Of a stretch of DNA of 42,446 nucleotides, positions 8,355-18,121 are shown in pieces; the stretch's first letter is position 1, and each line of letters opens with the position of its first letter. The notes below the pieces were generated by a model. It saw only the letters and a program-made list of their open reading frames with translations. It was not told the origin of the DNA and ran no database searches. The position numbers and the translations under genes are program-made. The DNA is from Mangrovicoccus algicola. Its GTDB lineage: Bacteria; Pseudomonadota; Alphaproteobacteria; Rhodobacterales; Rhodobacteraceae. Where the stretch lies: the NCBI RefSeq assembly GCF_014903745.1, contig NZ_JACVXA010000045.1, forward strand, positions 1 through 42,446. Direction: 5' to 3'.

Positions 8355-9203
8355 TCAGCGGATCAGCAGCACCGGCACCTGGCAGGCCCGCACCAGTTCC
8401 GACGTGGTCGACCCCAGGAGAAGCCCGCGGATCCGCGAATGGCCATAGGCGCCCATCACCAGCATGTCGGCCCCGCGCGTGCCGATTTCGCGGGCGATGA
8501 CCTCGTCGGGACTGCCGGGCAGGATGTCGCCCTCGGCATTGTGTCCCGCCCCGCGCAGCATGGCCAGCGCGCCGTCCAGGCGGCGGCGGCCTTCGACCGA
8601 CTCGGACCCGGCCATGATCACGTGGAAATCCAGCCCCGCGAAGATCGGGTCGCGCATCGCGTGATCGACCGCCTTCAGCGCGGCGGGCTTGCCGTCGAAG
8701 GCGATCATCACCTTCGAGACCGGCTTGAAGGCGCGCGCGGCGACGATGATCGGGCAGGTGGCGGAGCGGGCCACGCGCTCGAAATTCGACCCCAGGTGCA
8801 GCTTGGCGTAATCGGCCGCCTCGCCGCGCTTGCCGATCAGCAGGTAGTCGGCGCCGGCCTCCAGTTCCTGCATCGCCTCCACCAGGTCGCCCGAGCGCAG
8901 GCGGACCTCCACCTCGGCGATGCCCGCCTCGGCGATGCGGGCCTGGGCATCCTCCAGGATGGCGCGGCCGCGCTTCTGCGCCAGCCGCGCCTGGGCGGCG
9001 TCCAGCTCGGCCAGCTCGTCCAGAAGCTGCGTGCGCGCGCCCAGCCCGATATTGCCCGACAGGTCCTGTTTCACCCCCTGGCGATGACCCATCACATGGG
9101 CGACGGTGATCCCGGCGCCGGTCCGCGCGGCGGCCCAGGCGGCCAGGTCGCAGACGCTTTGGGAATAGGTGGAGCCGTCCACCAGCGCGATCATCTTGCT
9201 CAT
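8355..9203 (-). CDS. Tandem universal stress protein (UspA-like), 282 aa
   Basis: Two Usp domains in one chain: residues ~1-145 (MIALVDGSTYSQSVCDLAA) and ~150-282 (KVMIAFDGKPAALKAVDHA). The second ends in GAYGHSRIRGLLLGSTTS, which fits the ATP-binding G-2x-G-9x-G(S/T) signature; the first has a near match, GKRGEAADYAKLHLGSN. Double-domain Usps bind ATP or AMP and act in stress survival in the cytosol. The ATG at 9203 lies 1 base after the SulP stop, so translation is probably coupled. UspA proteins are often found beside or fused to SulP transporters, which suggests adenylate-dependent control of anion or bicarbonate uptake (inference). Confidence 0.88.
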   Translation of the reverse strand: MSKMIALVDGSTYSQSVCDLAAWAAARTGAGITVAHVMGHRQGVKQDLSGNIGLGARTQLLDELAELDAAQARLAQKRGRAILEDAQARIAEAGIAEVEVRLRSGDLVEAMQELEAGADYLLIGKRGEAADYAKLHLGSNFERVARSATCPIIVAARAFKPVSKVMIAFDGKPAALKAVDHAMRDPIFAGLDFHVIMAGSESVEGRRRLDGALAMLRGAGHNAEGDILPGSPDEVIAREIGTRGADMLVMGAYGHSRIRGLLLGSTTSELVRACQVPVLLIR

Positions 9204-9204
9204 C

Positions 9205-10710
9205 TCAATGCCCCAGCAGGTCTTCCATCGCCCCCGGTTTATCATGGACCGCCAGCCGGTCCACGATCGTCTCGGAAGCCTCGTTCAGCCCGACGATCTC
9301 CACCTCGGCGCCGTCGCGGCGGAATTTCAGCACCGCCATGTCCAGCGCCTGCACCGAGGAGATGTCCCAGATATGCGCCTGCGACACGTCGATGACCACC
9401 TTTTCCAGCGCCTCGCCATGGTCGAAGCTCTGCGCGAAGGCCGAGGCCGAGGCGAAGAAGATCTGCCCGCGGAACCGGTAGGTGCGCGTCAGCCCGTCCT
9501 CGGACAGGGTGCTGTCGACGCGGAACAGCTGGGCGATCTTGGCGGCGAAGAAGATCCCCGACAGGAGAACGCCGGTCAGCACGCCGTAGGCCAGGTTATG
9601 CGTGGCCACGGTCACGGCGACGGTGGCCAGCATCACCACCGAGGAGGACCGCGGATGGTCCTTGAGCGAGCGGATCGAGGACCAGGAGAAGGTGCCGATC
9701 GAGACCATGATCATGATCGCCACCAGCGCGGGCATCGGGATCTTGGAAACCAGCACATCGCCCAGCAGAACGCAGAGGATCAGCAGGAACACCCCGGCGG
9801 AGAAGCAGCTCAGCCGCCCGCGGCCGCCGGATTTGACGTTGATCATCGACTGGCCGATCATCGCGCAGCCCGCCATCCCGCCGATGAAGCCCGAGGCGAC
9901 ATTGGCCAGGCCCTGGCCCACGCATTCGCGGTTCTTGTCGGAGGTCGTGTCGGTCAGGTCGTCCACCAGCTGCGCGGTCATCAGGCTTTCCAGCAGCCCC
10001 ACGACGGCGATCGCGGCCGAGACCGGCAGGATGATCAGGATGGTCTCCAGGCTCACCGGGATGTCGGGGATCAGGAAGACCGGCAGGCTGTCGGGCAGAT
10101 CGCCCATGTCGCCCACGGTGCGCACGTCCAGCCCCAGCGCCAGGGCCAGCGCGGTCAGGACGATGATGTTGACCAGCGGCGAGGGCACGGCGGTCGTCAC
10201 CCGCGGCAGCAGGTAGATGATGGCCAGCCCGCCCGCGATCATCACGTAGGTCAGCCAGTTCACCCCCGGCGTGGCGGGGTTCATCTCGGGGATCTGGGCC
10301 AGGAAGATCAGGATCGCCAGCGCGTTGACGAAACCGGTCATCACCGAGCGCGACACGAAGCGCATCACCTGGCCCAGCTTCAGCGCGCCCAGGCCGATCT
10401 GGATGATTCCCGCCAGCACCGAGGCGGCCAGCAGGTATTCCAGCCCGTGATCGCGCACCAGCGTCACCATCAGCACCGCGGTGGCGGCGGTCGCGGCCGA
10501 GATCATGCCGGGCCGCCCGCCCGCGATGGCGGTCACCACGGCGATGCAGAAGGAGGCATAGAGCCCGACCTTGGGGTCGACCCCGGCGATGATCGAGAAG
10601 GCGATGGCCTCGGGGATCAGCGCCAGCGCCACCACCAGCCCGGCCAGAAGGTCGGCGCGGACATTGCCCAGCCAGTCCTGCCGGAGATTGTCGAAAACGG
10701 ATGCGGTCAC
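9205..10710 (-). CDS. SulP-family anion transporter with STAS domain (501 aa)
   Basis: An inner-membrane transporter. The N-terminal signature is [21 protein letters not shown], followed by about 12 hydrophobic segments to residue ~395. A cytosolic STAS domain follows ([20 protein letters not shown], with the Ser region typical of anti-sigma antagonist folds). The family carries sulfate, bicarbonate or C4-dicarboxylates. The substrate here is undecided: the sulfate-reduction operon at the other end of the window makes sulfate plausible, and the carbonic anhydrase at 20.3 kb makes bicarbonate plausible. It is followed by a coupled UspA gene and is divergent from mrp. Confidence 0.9.
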   Translation of the reverse strand: MTASVFDNLRQDWLGNVRADLLAGLVVALALIPEAIAFSIIAGVDPKVGLYASFCIAVVTAIAGGRPGMISAATAATAVLMVTLVRDHGLEYLLAASVLAGIIQIGLGALKLGQVMRFVSRSVMTGFVNALAILIFLAQIPEMNPATPGVNWLTYVMIAGGLAIIYLLPRVTTAVPSPLVNIIVLTALALALGLDVRTVGDMGDLPDSLPVFLIPDIPVSLETILIILPVSAAIAVVGLLESLMTAQLVDDLTDTTSDKNRECVGQGLANVASGFIGGMAGCAMIGQSMINVKSGGRGRLSCFSAGVFLLILCVLLGDVLVSKIPMPALVAIMIMVSIGTFSWSSIRSLKDHPRSSSVVMLATVAVTVATHNLAYGVLTGVLLSGIFFAAKIAQLFRVDSTLSEDGLTRTYRFRGQIFFASASAFAQSFDHGEALEKVVIDVSQAHIWDISSVQALDMAVLKFRRDGAEVEIVGLNEASETIVDRLAVHDKPGAMEDLLGH

Positions 10711-10830
10711 GCGCGGGCCCTCTCTTGCTCATGTCCTGACGGTGCCGCCTTATCGCAGATCCGCTGCGGGAATCGACCCGGTTCCGTGCCCCGGGCCGGG
10801 GCGCGGTGCCGGGGCCACACCGGGGCGGCC

Positions 10831-10859
10831 TTGCAGCCCGGCGCCAACGCGCGCACAAT
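10831..10859 (+). promoter_or_regulatory. Promoter of mrp
   Basis: -35 TTGCAG and -10 CACAAT with a 17-base spacer, in the 205-base gap divergent from the SulP gene. It would give a leader of about 50 bases before the mrp start. Confidence 0.5.
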
Positions 10860-10915
10860 CCCGCCGAAATGGCAGGGCCTCCCGCGCGGGCGGGAGAGGA
10901 CAAGGAGACACGGCG

Positions 10916-12019
10916 ATGGTGACCGAAGCAGATGTGAAAGCCAAGCTTTCCCTTGTCGCGGGTCCGGACCGGACCGGCGACCTGATCTCGCTGGGGCTGG
11001 TCGAGGGGCTGTCGCTGCGCGGCGACCGTGTCACCTTCGTGATCCGCGTCCCGGCCGAGCGGGCCCGCGAACTGGAACCGATGCGCCGCGCCGCCGAACA
11101 GGTGGTGGGCGAATTGCCCGGCATTGCCGGGGTGACGGCGGTGCTGACCGCGGAACGGGCCCCCGGCGCCGCCCCGGAACCGCCGCGGCTGAAACCTGCC
11201 GCTGCGCGCAAGGCGCCGCCGCATGGCGGGCTGAAGCCCAAGGCGCCGATCGAGGGCGTGGGCCGGGTGATCGCCGTGGCCTCCGGCAAGGGCGGCGTCG
11301 GCAAGTCCACGACCGCCGTGAACCTGGCCCTGGCGCTGCAGGCGGAAGGCCATCGCGTCGGCATCCTCGATGCCGATATCTACGGTCCGTCCCTGCCGCG
11401 GATGCTGGGGGCCGCGGATCGGCCCGAGACGGTCGAGAAGCGCATGAAACCGGTCGAGGCGCAGGGGCTGCAGGTGATGTCGATGGGCTTTCTCGTCGAC
11501 GAGGCGGCACCGATGGTCTGGCGCGGGCCGATGGTGATGTCGGCGCTGACCCAGATGATGCGCGAGGTCGACTGGGGCCCGCTGGACATCCTGGTGGTCG
11601 ACATGCCGCCCGGCACGGGCGACGCGCAGCTGACGCTGTGCCAGTCGGTGCCGCTGGCCGGGGCGGTGATCGTGTCGACGCCGCAGGACATCGCGCTGAT
11701 CGACGCCCGCAAGGGGCTGAATATGTTCCGCAAGGTCGAGGTTCCGGTCCTGGGCATCGTCGAGAACATGAGCTATTTCCTCTGCCCCTCCTGCGGCGAC
11801 CGGTCGGACATCTTCGGCCATGGCGGCGCGCGCGAGGAGGCGGAGAAACTGGGCATCCCCTTCCTCGGCGAGGTGCCGCTGCACATGGAGATCCGGCGCA
11901 ATTCCGACCAAGGGACGCCGGTCGTGGCCAGCGCGCCGGAGGGGCCCCATGCCGGGGCTTACCGCGCCATCGCCCGCGAGGTTCTGGCCGGGCTGGAGAC
12001 GGTGGCGGTCACGGCCTGA
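10916..12019 (+). CDS. mrp: Mrp/ApbC-type iron-sulfur carrier ATPase (367 aa)
   Basis: A cytosolic P-loop ATPase that carries Fe-S clusters to apo-proteins. Residues ~1-80 form an MIP18/DUF59-like domain. An Ala/Pro linker follows, then the Mrp/NBP35 ATPase with the deviant Walker A GKGGVGKST (about 124-132), ILDADIYGPSLPRML and VVDMPPGTGDAQLT. FLCPSCG near residue 290 holds the CxxC pair that binds the bridging cluster in the dimer. ATG at 10916 has AAGGAGA about 8 bases upstream; the open frame upstream of this is not used. In this genome context, clients could include the [4Fe-4S] proteins CysH and CysI (inference). Confidence 0.93.
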   Translation: MVTEADVKAKLSLVAGPDRTGDLISLGLVEGLSLRGDRVTFVIRVPAERARELEPMRRAAEQVVGELPGIAGVTAVLTAERAPGAAPEPPRLKPAAARKAPPHGGLKPKAPIEGVGRVIAVASGKGGVGKSTTAVNLALALQAEGHRVGILDADIYGPSLPRMLGAADRPETVEKRMKPVEAQGLQVMSMGFLVDEAAPMVWRGPMVMSALTQMMREVDWGPLDILVVDMPPGTGDAQLTLCQSVPLAGAVIVSTPQDIALIDARKGLNMFRKVEVPVLGIVENMSYFLCPSCGDRSDIFGHGGAREEAEKLGIPFLGEVPLHMEIRRNSDQGTPVVASAPEGPHAGAYRAIAREVLAGLETVAVTA

Positions 12020-12040
12020 TCGCGGGCATGTGGGGCCGTT

Positions 12041-12055
12041 GGTGATAGTATCACC
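12041..12055. promoter_or_regulatory. Palindromic operator candidate before the CDF exporter
   Basis: GGTGATAGTATCACC is a perfect 7+1+7 inverted repeat lying 55 bases before the CDF start. A -10-like TAGGAT lies at 12070-12075, so the palindrome sits over the expected -35. That position suits a repressor or a metal-responsive activator. I cannot assign it to a known regulator. Confidence 0.5.
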
Positions 12056-12109
12056 GCGGCTGTCCCGGCTAGGATCGCGGCCGGGACAACCGCCAGCCCG
12101 GAGGGGCAG

Positions 12110-13042
12110 ATGCCGCATCATCACCACCATCATCACGGCCACGGCCATCACCACCATGTCGATCCCGAGGCCGGGGATGCCCGCGTCGCCGCGGCGGTGG
12201 GGGTCAACCTGGCGCTGACCGTCGCCCAGGTGATCGGCGGCATCCTCTCGGGCAGCCTGGCGCTGATCGCCGATGCGCTGCACAACCTGTCGGATGCGAT
12301 GGCGCTGGTCATCGCCTTCGCCGCGCGCAAGATCGCCCGCCGCCCGGCCGATGCCGACATGACCTTCGGCTATGCCCGCGCCGAGGTGGTCGCCGCGCTG
12401 ATCAACTACACCACGCTGATCGTGCTGGGGCTGGTGCTGGCCTATGAGGCGGTGATGCGGTTCTTCGCGCCCGAACCCGTCGCGGGCTGGACGGTGGTGA
12501 TCGTGGCGGGGGTGGCGCTGGCCGTCGACCTGGTCACCGCCGCGCTGACCTACACGATGTCGAAGGACAGCGTGAACATCCGCGCGGCCTTCCTGCACAA
12601 TGTCGCGGATGCGGCGGGGTCGGTGGCGGTGATCGTCGCGGGGACGCTGGTGATCTTCTTCGACTGGTGGCTGGTCGACCCGCTGGTGACGCTGGCGATC
12701 GCGGGATACATGCTGTGGATGAGCTTCGCCGAGATCGGCGGGGTAATCCGCATCCTGATGCTGGGCAGTCCCGGGGATGTCGATTCCGACGCGGTGCTGG
12801 CCACGGTGCGTGCCACCGACGGGGTCGCGGACGTGCATCACGCGCATCTGTGGCTGATGGATGAACGCGGCGCCTCGCTGGACCTCCATGTGGTCGTGGC
12901 CGAGGGCGCCTGGGACCGGGCCGACCGCATCAAGGCGGCGGTGCGGCGGCGCCTGCGCGAGGTGCACGGCATCGGCCATGGCATGATCGAACTGGAATGC
13001 GCGCGCCATGCCTGCACGGGGGCGCGGCTCTGGGGGCATTGA
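12110..13042 (+). CDS. CDF-family zinc/divalent cation exporter (310 aa)
   Basis: A cation diffusion facilitator of the inner membrane, exporting Zn2+ or similar ions by proton antiport. The N-terminus is strikingly His-rich, with 11 His among the first 16 residues. Six TM helices follow. The transport-site HxxxD pairs are DALHNLSD in helix 2 and LHNVAD in helix 5, which is typical of zinc-selective members. A cytosolic C-terminal domain (VLATVRATDGVADVHHAHLWLM) follows from about residue 225. The ATG at 12110 follows GGAGGGGCAG. The gene stands alone behind a palindromic operator candidate, so metal-inducible expression is likely. Confidence 0.9.
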   Translation: MPHHHHHHHGHGHHHHVDPEAGDARVAAAVGVNLALTVAQVIGGILSGSLALIADALHNLSDAMALVIAFAARKIARRPADADMTFGYARAEVVAALINYTTLIVLGLVLAYEAVMRFFAPEPVAGWTVVIVAGVALAVDLVTAALTYTMSKDSVNIRAAFLHNVADAAGSVAVIVAGTLVIFFDWWLVDPLVTLAIAGYMLWMSFAEIGGVIRILMLGSPGDVDSDAVLATVRATDGVADVHHAHLWLMDERGASLDLHVVVAEGAWDRADRIKAAVRRRLREVHGIGHGMIELECARHACTGARLWGH

Positions 13043-13112
13043 GCGCGGCGCGGCGGAACATGGCCGGGGGCGCCACGTTGACCCGCTCAGCTGGCCTGAA
13101 AGGAGCACCCCC

Positions 13113-13766
13113 ATGTCCCGCATCTTCGTCTTCGGCGCCACCGGCGGAATCGGCCGCAGGCTCTGCCTGAGGCTGGTCGCCTCCGGACACCGCGTCTCGG
13201 GGCTGCACCGCGCCCCGGAGCAGGCGGAGGCCCTGCGGGAGGCCGGGGTGGTCCCGGTCGCGGGGGACCTGATGGCGCTGGGCGTCCCCGAAATGACCCG
13301 GTTGCTGCAGAATCACGATATCGCCGTCTTCTCGGCCGGCGCGGCGGGCAGCGGGGCCGACCGCACCCGCACCATCGATGGCGAGGGTCCGGCGAAGCTG
13401 GCAGAGGCGGCGCAGGCGGCAGGGGTCGGGCGGGTCTACCTGGTCTCGGCCTTTCCCGAGGCGGGACGCGGCCGCGAGCCGAAGGAAGGGTTCGAGCTGT
13501 ACATGCGCACCAAGAAGGAGGCCGATGCCGCGCTTGCCGCCTCGCCGCTGGACTGGGTGATCCTGCGTCCCGGCACGCTGCTGCACGAGGAAGGCGGCGG
13601 GCGCGTTGCGCTGGGGCCGGCGCTGACCTACGGGTCGGTGGCGCGGGGCAACGTGGCGCGGGTGCTGGCCGGGCTGATCGACCGGCCCGGCATCCGACGC
13701 CGCGTGCTGGAGCTGACCGACGGCGCCACCCCTGTCATCGAGGCGCTGGCCGCGCTGGACCCGTGA
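13113..13766 (+). CDS. NAD(P)-binding atypical SDR protein (217 aa)
   Basis: An NAD(P)-dependent oxidoreductase-like protein of the NAD(P)H-binding/NmrA-like atypical SDR group. The nucleotide site is RIFVFGATGGIGRRL at the very N-terminus. The core continues through VVPVAGDLMAL, and GRVYLVSAFPEAG replaces the classical active-site Tyr region; a YxxxK remains as YMRTKKEADAAL. The length fits one Rossmann domain with a short C-terminal part. ATG at 13113 has AAAGGAG 6-8 bases upstream. Its substrate is unknown; relatives range from flavin reductases to redox-sensing regulators. Confidence 0.82.
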   Translation: MSRIFVFGATGGIGRRLCLRLVASGHRVSGLHRAPEQAEALREAGVVPVAGDLMALGVPEMTRLLQNHDIAVFSAGAAGSGADRTRTIDGEGPAKLAEAAQAAGVGRVYLVSAFPEAGRGREPKEGFELYMRTKKEADAALAASPLDWVILRPGTLLHEEGGGRVALGPALTYGSVARGNVARVLAGLIDRPGIRRRVLELTDGATPVIEALAALDP

Positions 13767-13796
13767 CGCGGCGGTGCAGGCCGGGCGCCGGGGGCT

Positions 13797-13825
13797 TTGC
13801 CATTTCCGCGCCGTCCTGCTAGGTC
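13797..13825 (+). promoter_or_regulatory. Promoter of the capsule-type gene
   Basis: -35 TTGCCA, 17-base spacer, -10 TAGGTC. It is placed 29 bases before the start codon, between it and the preceding stop. Confidence 0.5.
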
Positions 13826-13853
13826 GCGCGGGACGGCAGGCGCGGAGGCGGCG

Positions 13854-14993
13854 ATGTTCTACTACCTCAAGGATGGCGATCCCGAGATCGACGGCATGAT
13901 GGCGTCGGTCTGCGCGACGGGCGGGCAGGAAAGCTGCGTGTCGAAGGCGCGCTGGAGCTTCTCCGACTTCCCGCAGACGCAGGCGCGGGCGGCCGAATCG
14001 CTGCAGCATGCCAAGCACCAGCCGCGGTCTTCCAATACCCGCGCGCTGAAATCGAAGCTCTATGCGGTGCAGTACAACTGGTTCCGCCGGAAATTCGAGA
14101 GCGATCCGGAGGCGGTGGCCGTCGCCTGGAACGGGCTGACCGGGACGCGACGGGCCTTCATGTCGGCGGCCAAGGATACCGGCACCCCGCATATCTACAT
14201 GGAACGCGCGCCGCTGCCCGGGCGGGTGACGGTCGATCCGGTGGGCGTCAACGAGGTCAGCGGCCTGGCGCGCGAGATCGGGTTCTACCGCGACTGGGCC
14301 GATGCCGAGAACGGCCATGGCGATGGCTGGCGCGCGCTGAAGGACATCCTGGTGTCGCGCAAGGCCAAGAAGCGCAGCGATGTCGGCCAGGGCGACGCGG
14401 CGGCCGACCTGGCCGATACCCCCTATATCTTCTGCCCGCTGCAGGTGCCCGACGACACGCAGATCAAGATGTTCGGCGGCTGGGTGAAGAACATCAACCG
14501 CTTCATCGACCTGCTGGAGCTGGCGGCGGCGGCGCTGCCCGAGGGCTGGCACCTGCGCTTCAAGGAACATCCCAGTTCCAAGATCCCGCTGACCGAGTTC
14601 CTCGAACAGGCCGCCGCGGCGCAGCCGGGCAAGATCGTCATCGACAACACCACCGACACGTTCCAGCAGGTCGCCGCCAGCCGCGCGGTGGTGACGCTGA
14701 ACTCCTCCGTGGGGCTGCAGAGCTTCTGGTACGACAAGCCGGTGCTGGTGCTGGGGCGGTGCTTCTTCCGGATGCCGGAACTTGTGACGCCGGTGGACAG
14801 CCTGTCGGATCTGGTCCGGATCTTCGGCGCGCCCGATGCCCTGGACTGGGACCGCGACGCGCGGGACGTGTTCATGAACTATCTCGACCGGGTCTATTAC
14901 CCCGAGATGATCGGCAAGGGGGCGGAGGCGCGCGTCGCGCCGGAGAAGGTCCTGCCCAAGATCGCCGCCGCCCAGGCGTCACGCCGCCGCTGA
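13854..14993 (+). CDS. Capsular polysaccharide (KpsC/S-like) glycan protein, 379 aa
   Basis: A soluble protein with the GT-B-like outline of capsule biosynthesis proteins of the KpsC/KpsS group, which add the Kdo linker to the lipid anchor. PYIFCPLQVPDDTQIKMF, LRFKEHPSSK and VVTLNSSVGLQSFWYDKPV are the stretches that carry this signature (the KEHP and NSSVG motifs). The start at 13854 has GGAGG 6 bases upstream. No other capsule gene lies nearby, so it may act alone in modifying a surface glycan, or with genes elsewhere. It could equally be an orphan glycosyltransferase of another pathway. Confidence 0.7.
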   Translation: MFYYLKDGDPEIDGMMASVCATGGQESCVSKARWSFSDFPQTQARAAESLQHAKHQPRSSNTRALKSKLYAVQYNWFRRKFESDPEAVAVAWNGLTGTRRAFMSAAKDTGTPHIYMERAPLPGRVTVDPVGVNEVSGLAREIGFYRDWADAENGHGDGWRALKDILVSRKAKKRSDVGQGDAAADLADTPYIFCPLQVPDDTQIKMFGGWVKNINRFIDLLELAAAALPEGWHLRFKEHPSSKIPLTEFLEQAAAAQPGKIVIDNTTDTFQQVAASRAVVTLNSSVGLQSFWYDKPVLVLGRCFFRMPELVTPVDSLSDLVRIFGAPDALDWDRDARDVFMNYLDRVYYPEMIGKGAEARVAPEKVLPKIAAAQASRRR

Positions 14994-15045
14994 GGCGGCG
15001 CGACGCAAGCGGGCAGGCCGCCGCCGGGGATGGCGCGGCGCCCGT

Positions 15046-16074
<1,029 letters not shown>

Positions 16075-16136
16075 CTGTTCCCCTCCGACATAGGTAGCGG
16101 GCAGGACCATGGAAACCCGCAAGCGGCAAGGAGGCC

Positions 16137-16535
16137 ATGATGGCAAAGATGATCCACAGCATGATCCGGGTGCTGGAGGAGGCGCGCTCGGTCGCGTTCT
16201 ACCGCGAAGCCTTCGGGCTGGAGATCGCCGAACGGCTGGATTTCCCGGAATTCACGCTGATCTACATGAGCAATCCCGAAACCGGCTTCGAGCTGGAGCT
16301 GACCGTCAACAAGGACCGCACCGCGCCCTATGATCCGGGCGACGGCTATGGTCACTTGGCCGTGTCGGTGGCGGATCTGGATGCCGAACATGCCCGGTTC
16401 GAGGCGGCCGGGCTGGCGCCGCGCAAGTTGGTGGAATTCGCGCCCGCGGGCACGCGCGTGGCGCGGTTCTTCTTCGTGGCCGATCCCGACGGCTACCAGA
16501 TCGAGGTGCTGGAACGCTCGGGCCGCTTCGCCTGA
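16137..16535 (+). CDS. gloA: Lactoylglutathione lyase (glyoxalase I), 132 aa
   Basis: Converts the methylglyoxal-glutathione hemithioacetal to S-lactoylglutathione. It is a two-module VOC-fold protein of normal length. All four metal ligands known from the E. coli enzyme can be matched: His7 in MIHSMIRV, Glu54 in LELTVN, His73 in YGHLAVSV and Glu123 in QIEVLE. The final DPDGYQIE motif is typical. ATG at 16137 follows AAGGAGG; a second ATG directly after it is an equally good start. It is divergent from the flavin monooxygenase gene. Confidence 0.88.
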   Translation: MMAKMIHSMIRVLEEARSVAFYREAFGLEIAERLDFPEFTLIYMSNPETGFELELTVNKDRTAPYDPGDGYGHLAVSVADLDAEHARFEAAGLAPRKLVEFAPAGTRVARFFFVADPDGYQIEVLERSGRFA

Positions 16536-16723
16536 GCCGCGCAGGGCCGGACCCGGCCGCCGTCCTTCCCGGCACTCCCGCGCGGTCGCGGTCCGGCCAG
16601 GCTGCAGGTCCGGTGCGTCCGCCCCCGGGCCGGCCGGTGCGGGACGGACATTTTCCTGCGCCCCCTTCCGTTTTGCCGCAGTTTTCGATATGCGGCCCCC
16701 GTCGAACCAAGGAGAAGCCGAAT

Positions 16724-17746
16724 ATGGGCTATAAAGTCGTCGTCTGCGGCGCCACGGGCAATGTCGGGCGCGAAATGCTCAACATCCTGGCAGAGCGCCA
16801 GTTTCCCGTTGAGGAAATCGCCGTGCTGGCCTCGCGCCGCAGCCTGGGAACCGAGGTGAGCTTTGGCGACAAGACCCTGAAGACCAAGGACCTGGAGCGG
16901 TTCGATTTCACCGGCTGGGACATCGCGCTTTTCGCGATCGGCTCGGATGCGACCAAGGTCTATGCCCCCAAGGCCGCGGCCGCGGGCTGCATCGTGATCG
17001 ACAATTCCTCGCTTTACCGCTATGACCCGCTGGTGCCGCTGGTCGTGCCGGAGGTGAATCCCGAGGCGGTCCACGAGTACAAGAACAAGAACATCATCGC
17101 CAATCCCAACTGCTCGACCGCGCAGATGGTCGTCGCGCTGAAGCCGCTGCATGACCGCGCGCGCATCAAGCGCGTGATCGTCTCGACCTACCAGTCGGTC
17201 TCGGGCGCGGGCAAGGAAGGCATGGACGAGCTGTGGGACCAGACCAAGTCGGTCTACAACCCCACCTCCGACGTGCCGCCGAACAAGTTCCAGAAGCAGA
17301 TCGCCTTCAACGTGATTCCGCAGATCGACGTCTTCCTCGAAGACGGGTCGACCAAGGAAGAGTGGAAGATGGTCGCCGAGACCAAGAAGATCATCGACAC
17401 CTCGATCAAGGTCAGCGCGACCTGCGTGCGCGTGCCGGTCTTCGTCGGCCATTCCGAGGCGATCAACATCGAGTTCGAGGACTTCCTCGACGAGGACGAG
17501 GCGCGCGACATCCTGCGCGAGGCGCCCGGCATCATGGTCGTCGACAAGCGCGAGCCCGGCGGCTACACGACGCCGGTCGAATGCGTGGGCGATTACGCCA
17601 CCTTCATCAGCCGCATCCGCCAGGATTCCACCATCGAGAACGGCCTGAACCTGTGGTGCGTCTCCGACAACCTGCGCAAGGGCGCCGCGCTGAACGCCGT
17701 GCAGATCGCCGAGACGCTGGGCAACCGCGTGCTGAAGAAGGCCTGA
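16724..17746 (+). CDS. asd: Aspartate-semialdehyde dehydrogenase (340 aa)
   Basis: Reduces aspartyl phosphate with NADPH to aspartate semialdehyde, the branch point for lysine/diaminopimelate, threonine and methionine. The N-terminal KVVVCGATGNVGREML binds NADP, the nucleophile is Cys130 in ANPNCSTAQM, and the acid/base His lies in VFVGHSEAINIEF. Length matches the family. ATG at 16724 is 8-10 bases after AAGGAGA. It is a single-gene unit ending in a strong intrinsic terminator. Charged residues are frequent and codon use is strongly biased, as expected for a well-expressed gene. Confidence 0.96.
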   Translation: MGYKVVVCGATGNVGREMLNILAERQFPVEEIAVLASRRSLGTEVSFGDKTLKTKDLERFDFTGWDIALFAIGSDATKVYAPKAAAAGCIVIDNSSLYRYDPLVPLVVPEVNPEAVHEYKNKNIIANPNCSTAQMVVALKPLHDRARIKRVIVSTYQSVSGAGKEGMDELWDQTKSVYNPTSDVPPNKFQKQIAFNVIPQIDVFLEDGSTKEEWKMVAETKKIIDTSIKVSATCVRVPVFVGHSEAINIEFEDFLDEDEARDILREAPGIMVVDKREPGGYTTPVECVGDYATFISRIRQDSTIENGLNLWCVSDNLRKGAALNAVQIAETLGNRVLKKA

Positions 17747-17782
17747 AGGCCGGGGCTGCGCGGCAGCCCGGGACGGAACGGG

Positions 17783-17815
17783 ACGGGCCGGGGCGGAATG
17801 CCCCGGCCCGTTTTC
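17783..17815 (+). terminator. Intrinsic terminator of asd
   Basis: A perfect 12-bp GC-rich stem (arms ACGGGCCGGGGC and GCCCCGGCCCGT) with a 5-base loop, followed by TTTTCCTTT. It lies 37 bases after the asd stop. Confidence 0.92.
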
Positions 17816-18121
17816 CTTTGCGGCCTCCGCCTCGGCGGCTGCGGTCGCGGCAGAGCATCGCCATGGCAGCCTGCGGGTTACGGCGCGCGGGAGGATCCGG
17901 GGCGCTTGGCGCAGCCTCGCCCGTGAGGCCCGGCAGGGCGGCTGGACGGGCGGTTCATCTCCGCGCCCCGGAGACGGGATCGCGGGCAGCGAGGCCGGGC
18001 GGGGGCGGGCCTCGGCGGGGAGGCGCCTCTGCTAGCATATTAGCAGAGAAGAATCTCTTGCCATCTCCGGCGCTGCGTCCCAGATTGCGGGCATGGACCG
18101 TACTTTGGGAGGAGACCGGCC
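17816..18121 (+). promoter_or_regulatory. Leader of the esterase pair with overlapping inverted repeats
   Basis: No gene is seen in this stretch of about 300 bases. The AT-richer part at 18027-18058 carries two overlapping inverted repeats. The first has 8-bp arms CTCTGCTA (18027-18034) and TAGCAGAG (18041-18048). The second has 5-bp arms AGAGA (18045-18049) and TCTCT (18054-18058). They share AGAG, so the two hairpins exclude each other in RNA; in DNA the first is a plausible operator. The ribosome site GGGAGGAGA lies at 18108-18116. Confidence 0.5.

Noticed and set aside
9169-12045. Plus-strand frame of 958 codons opposite the SulP gene and beyond
   Set aside because: It runs through the antisense of SulP and out of frame through mrp; no motif is found.
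9596-13141. Minus-strand open frame of about 1180 codons across SulP, mrp and the CDF gene
   Set aside because: It is the antisense shadow of GC-rich genes; composition is dominated by Arg, Gly, His and Asp without any fold-like pattern, and it crosses three real genes and their control regions.
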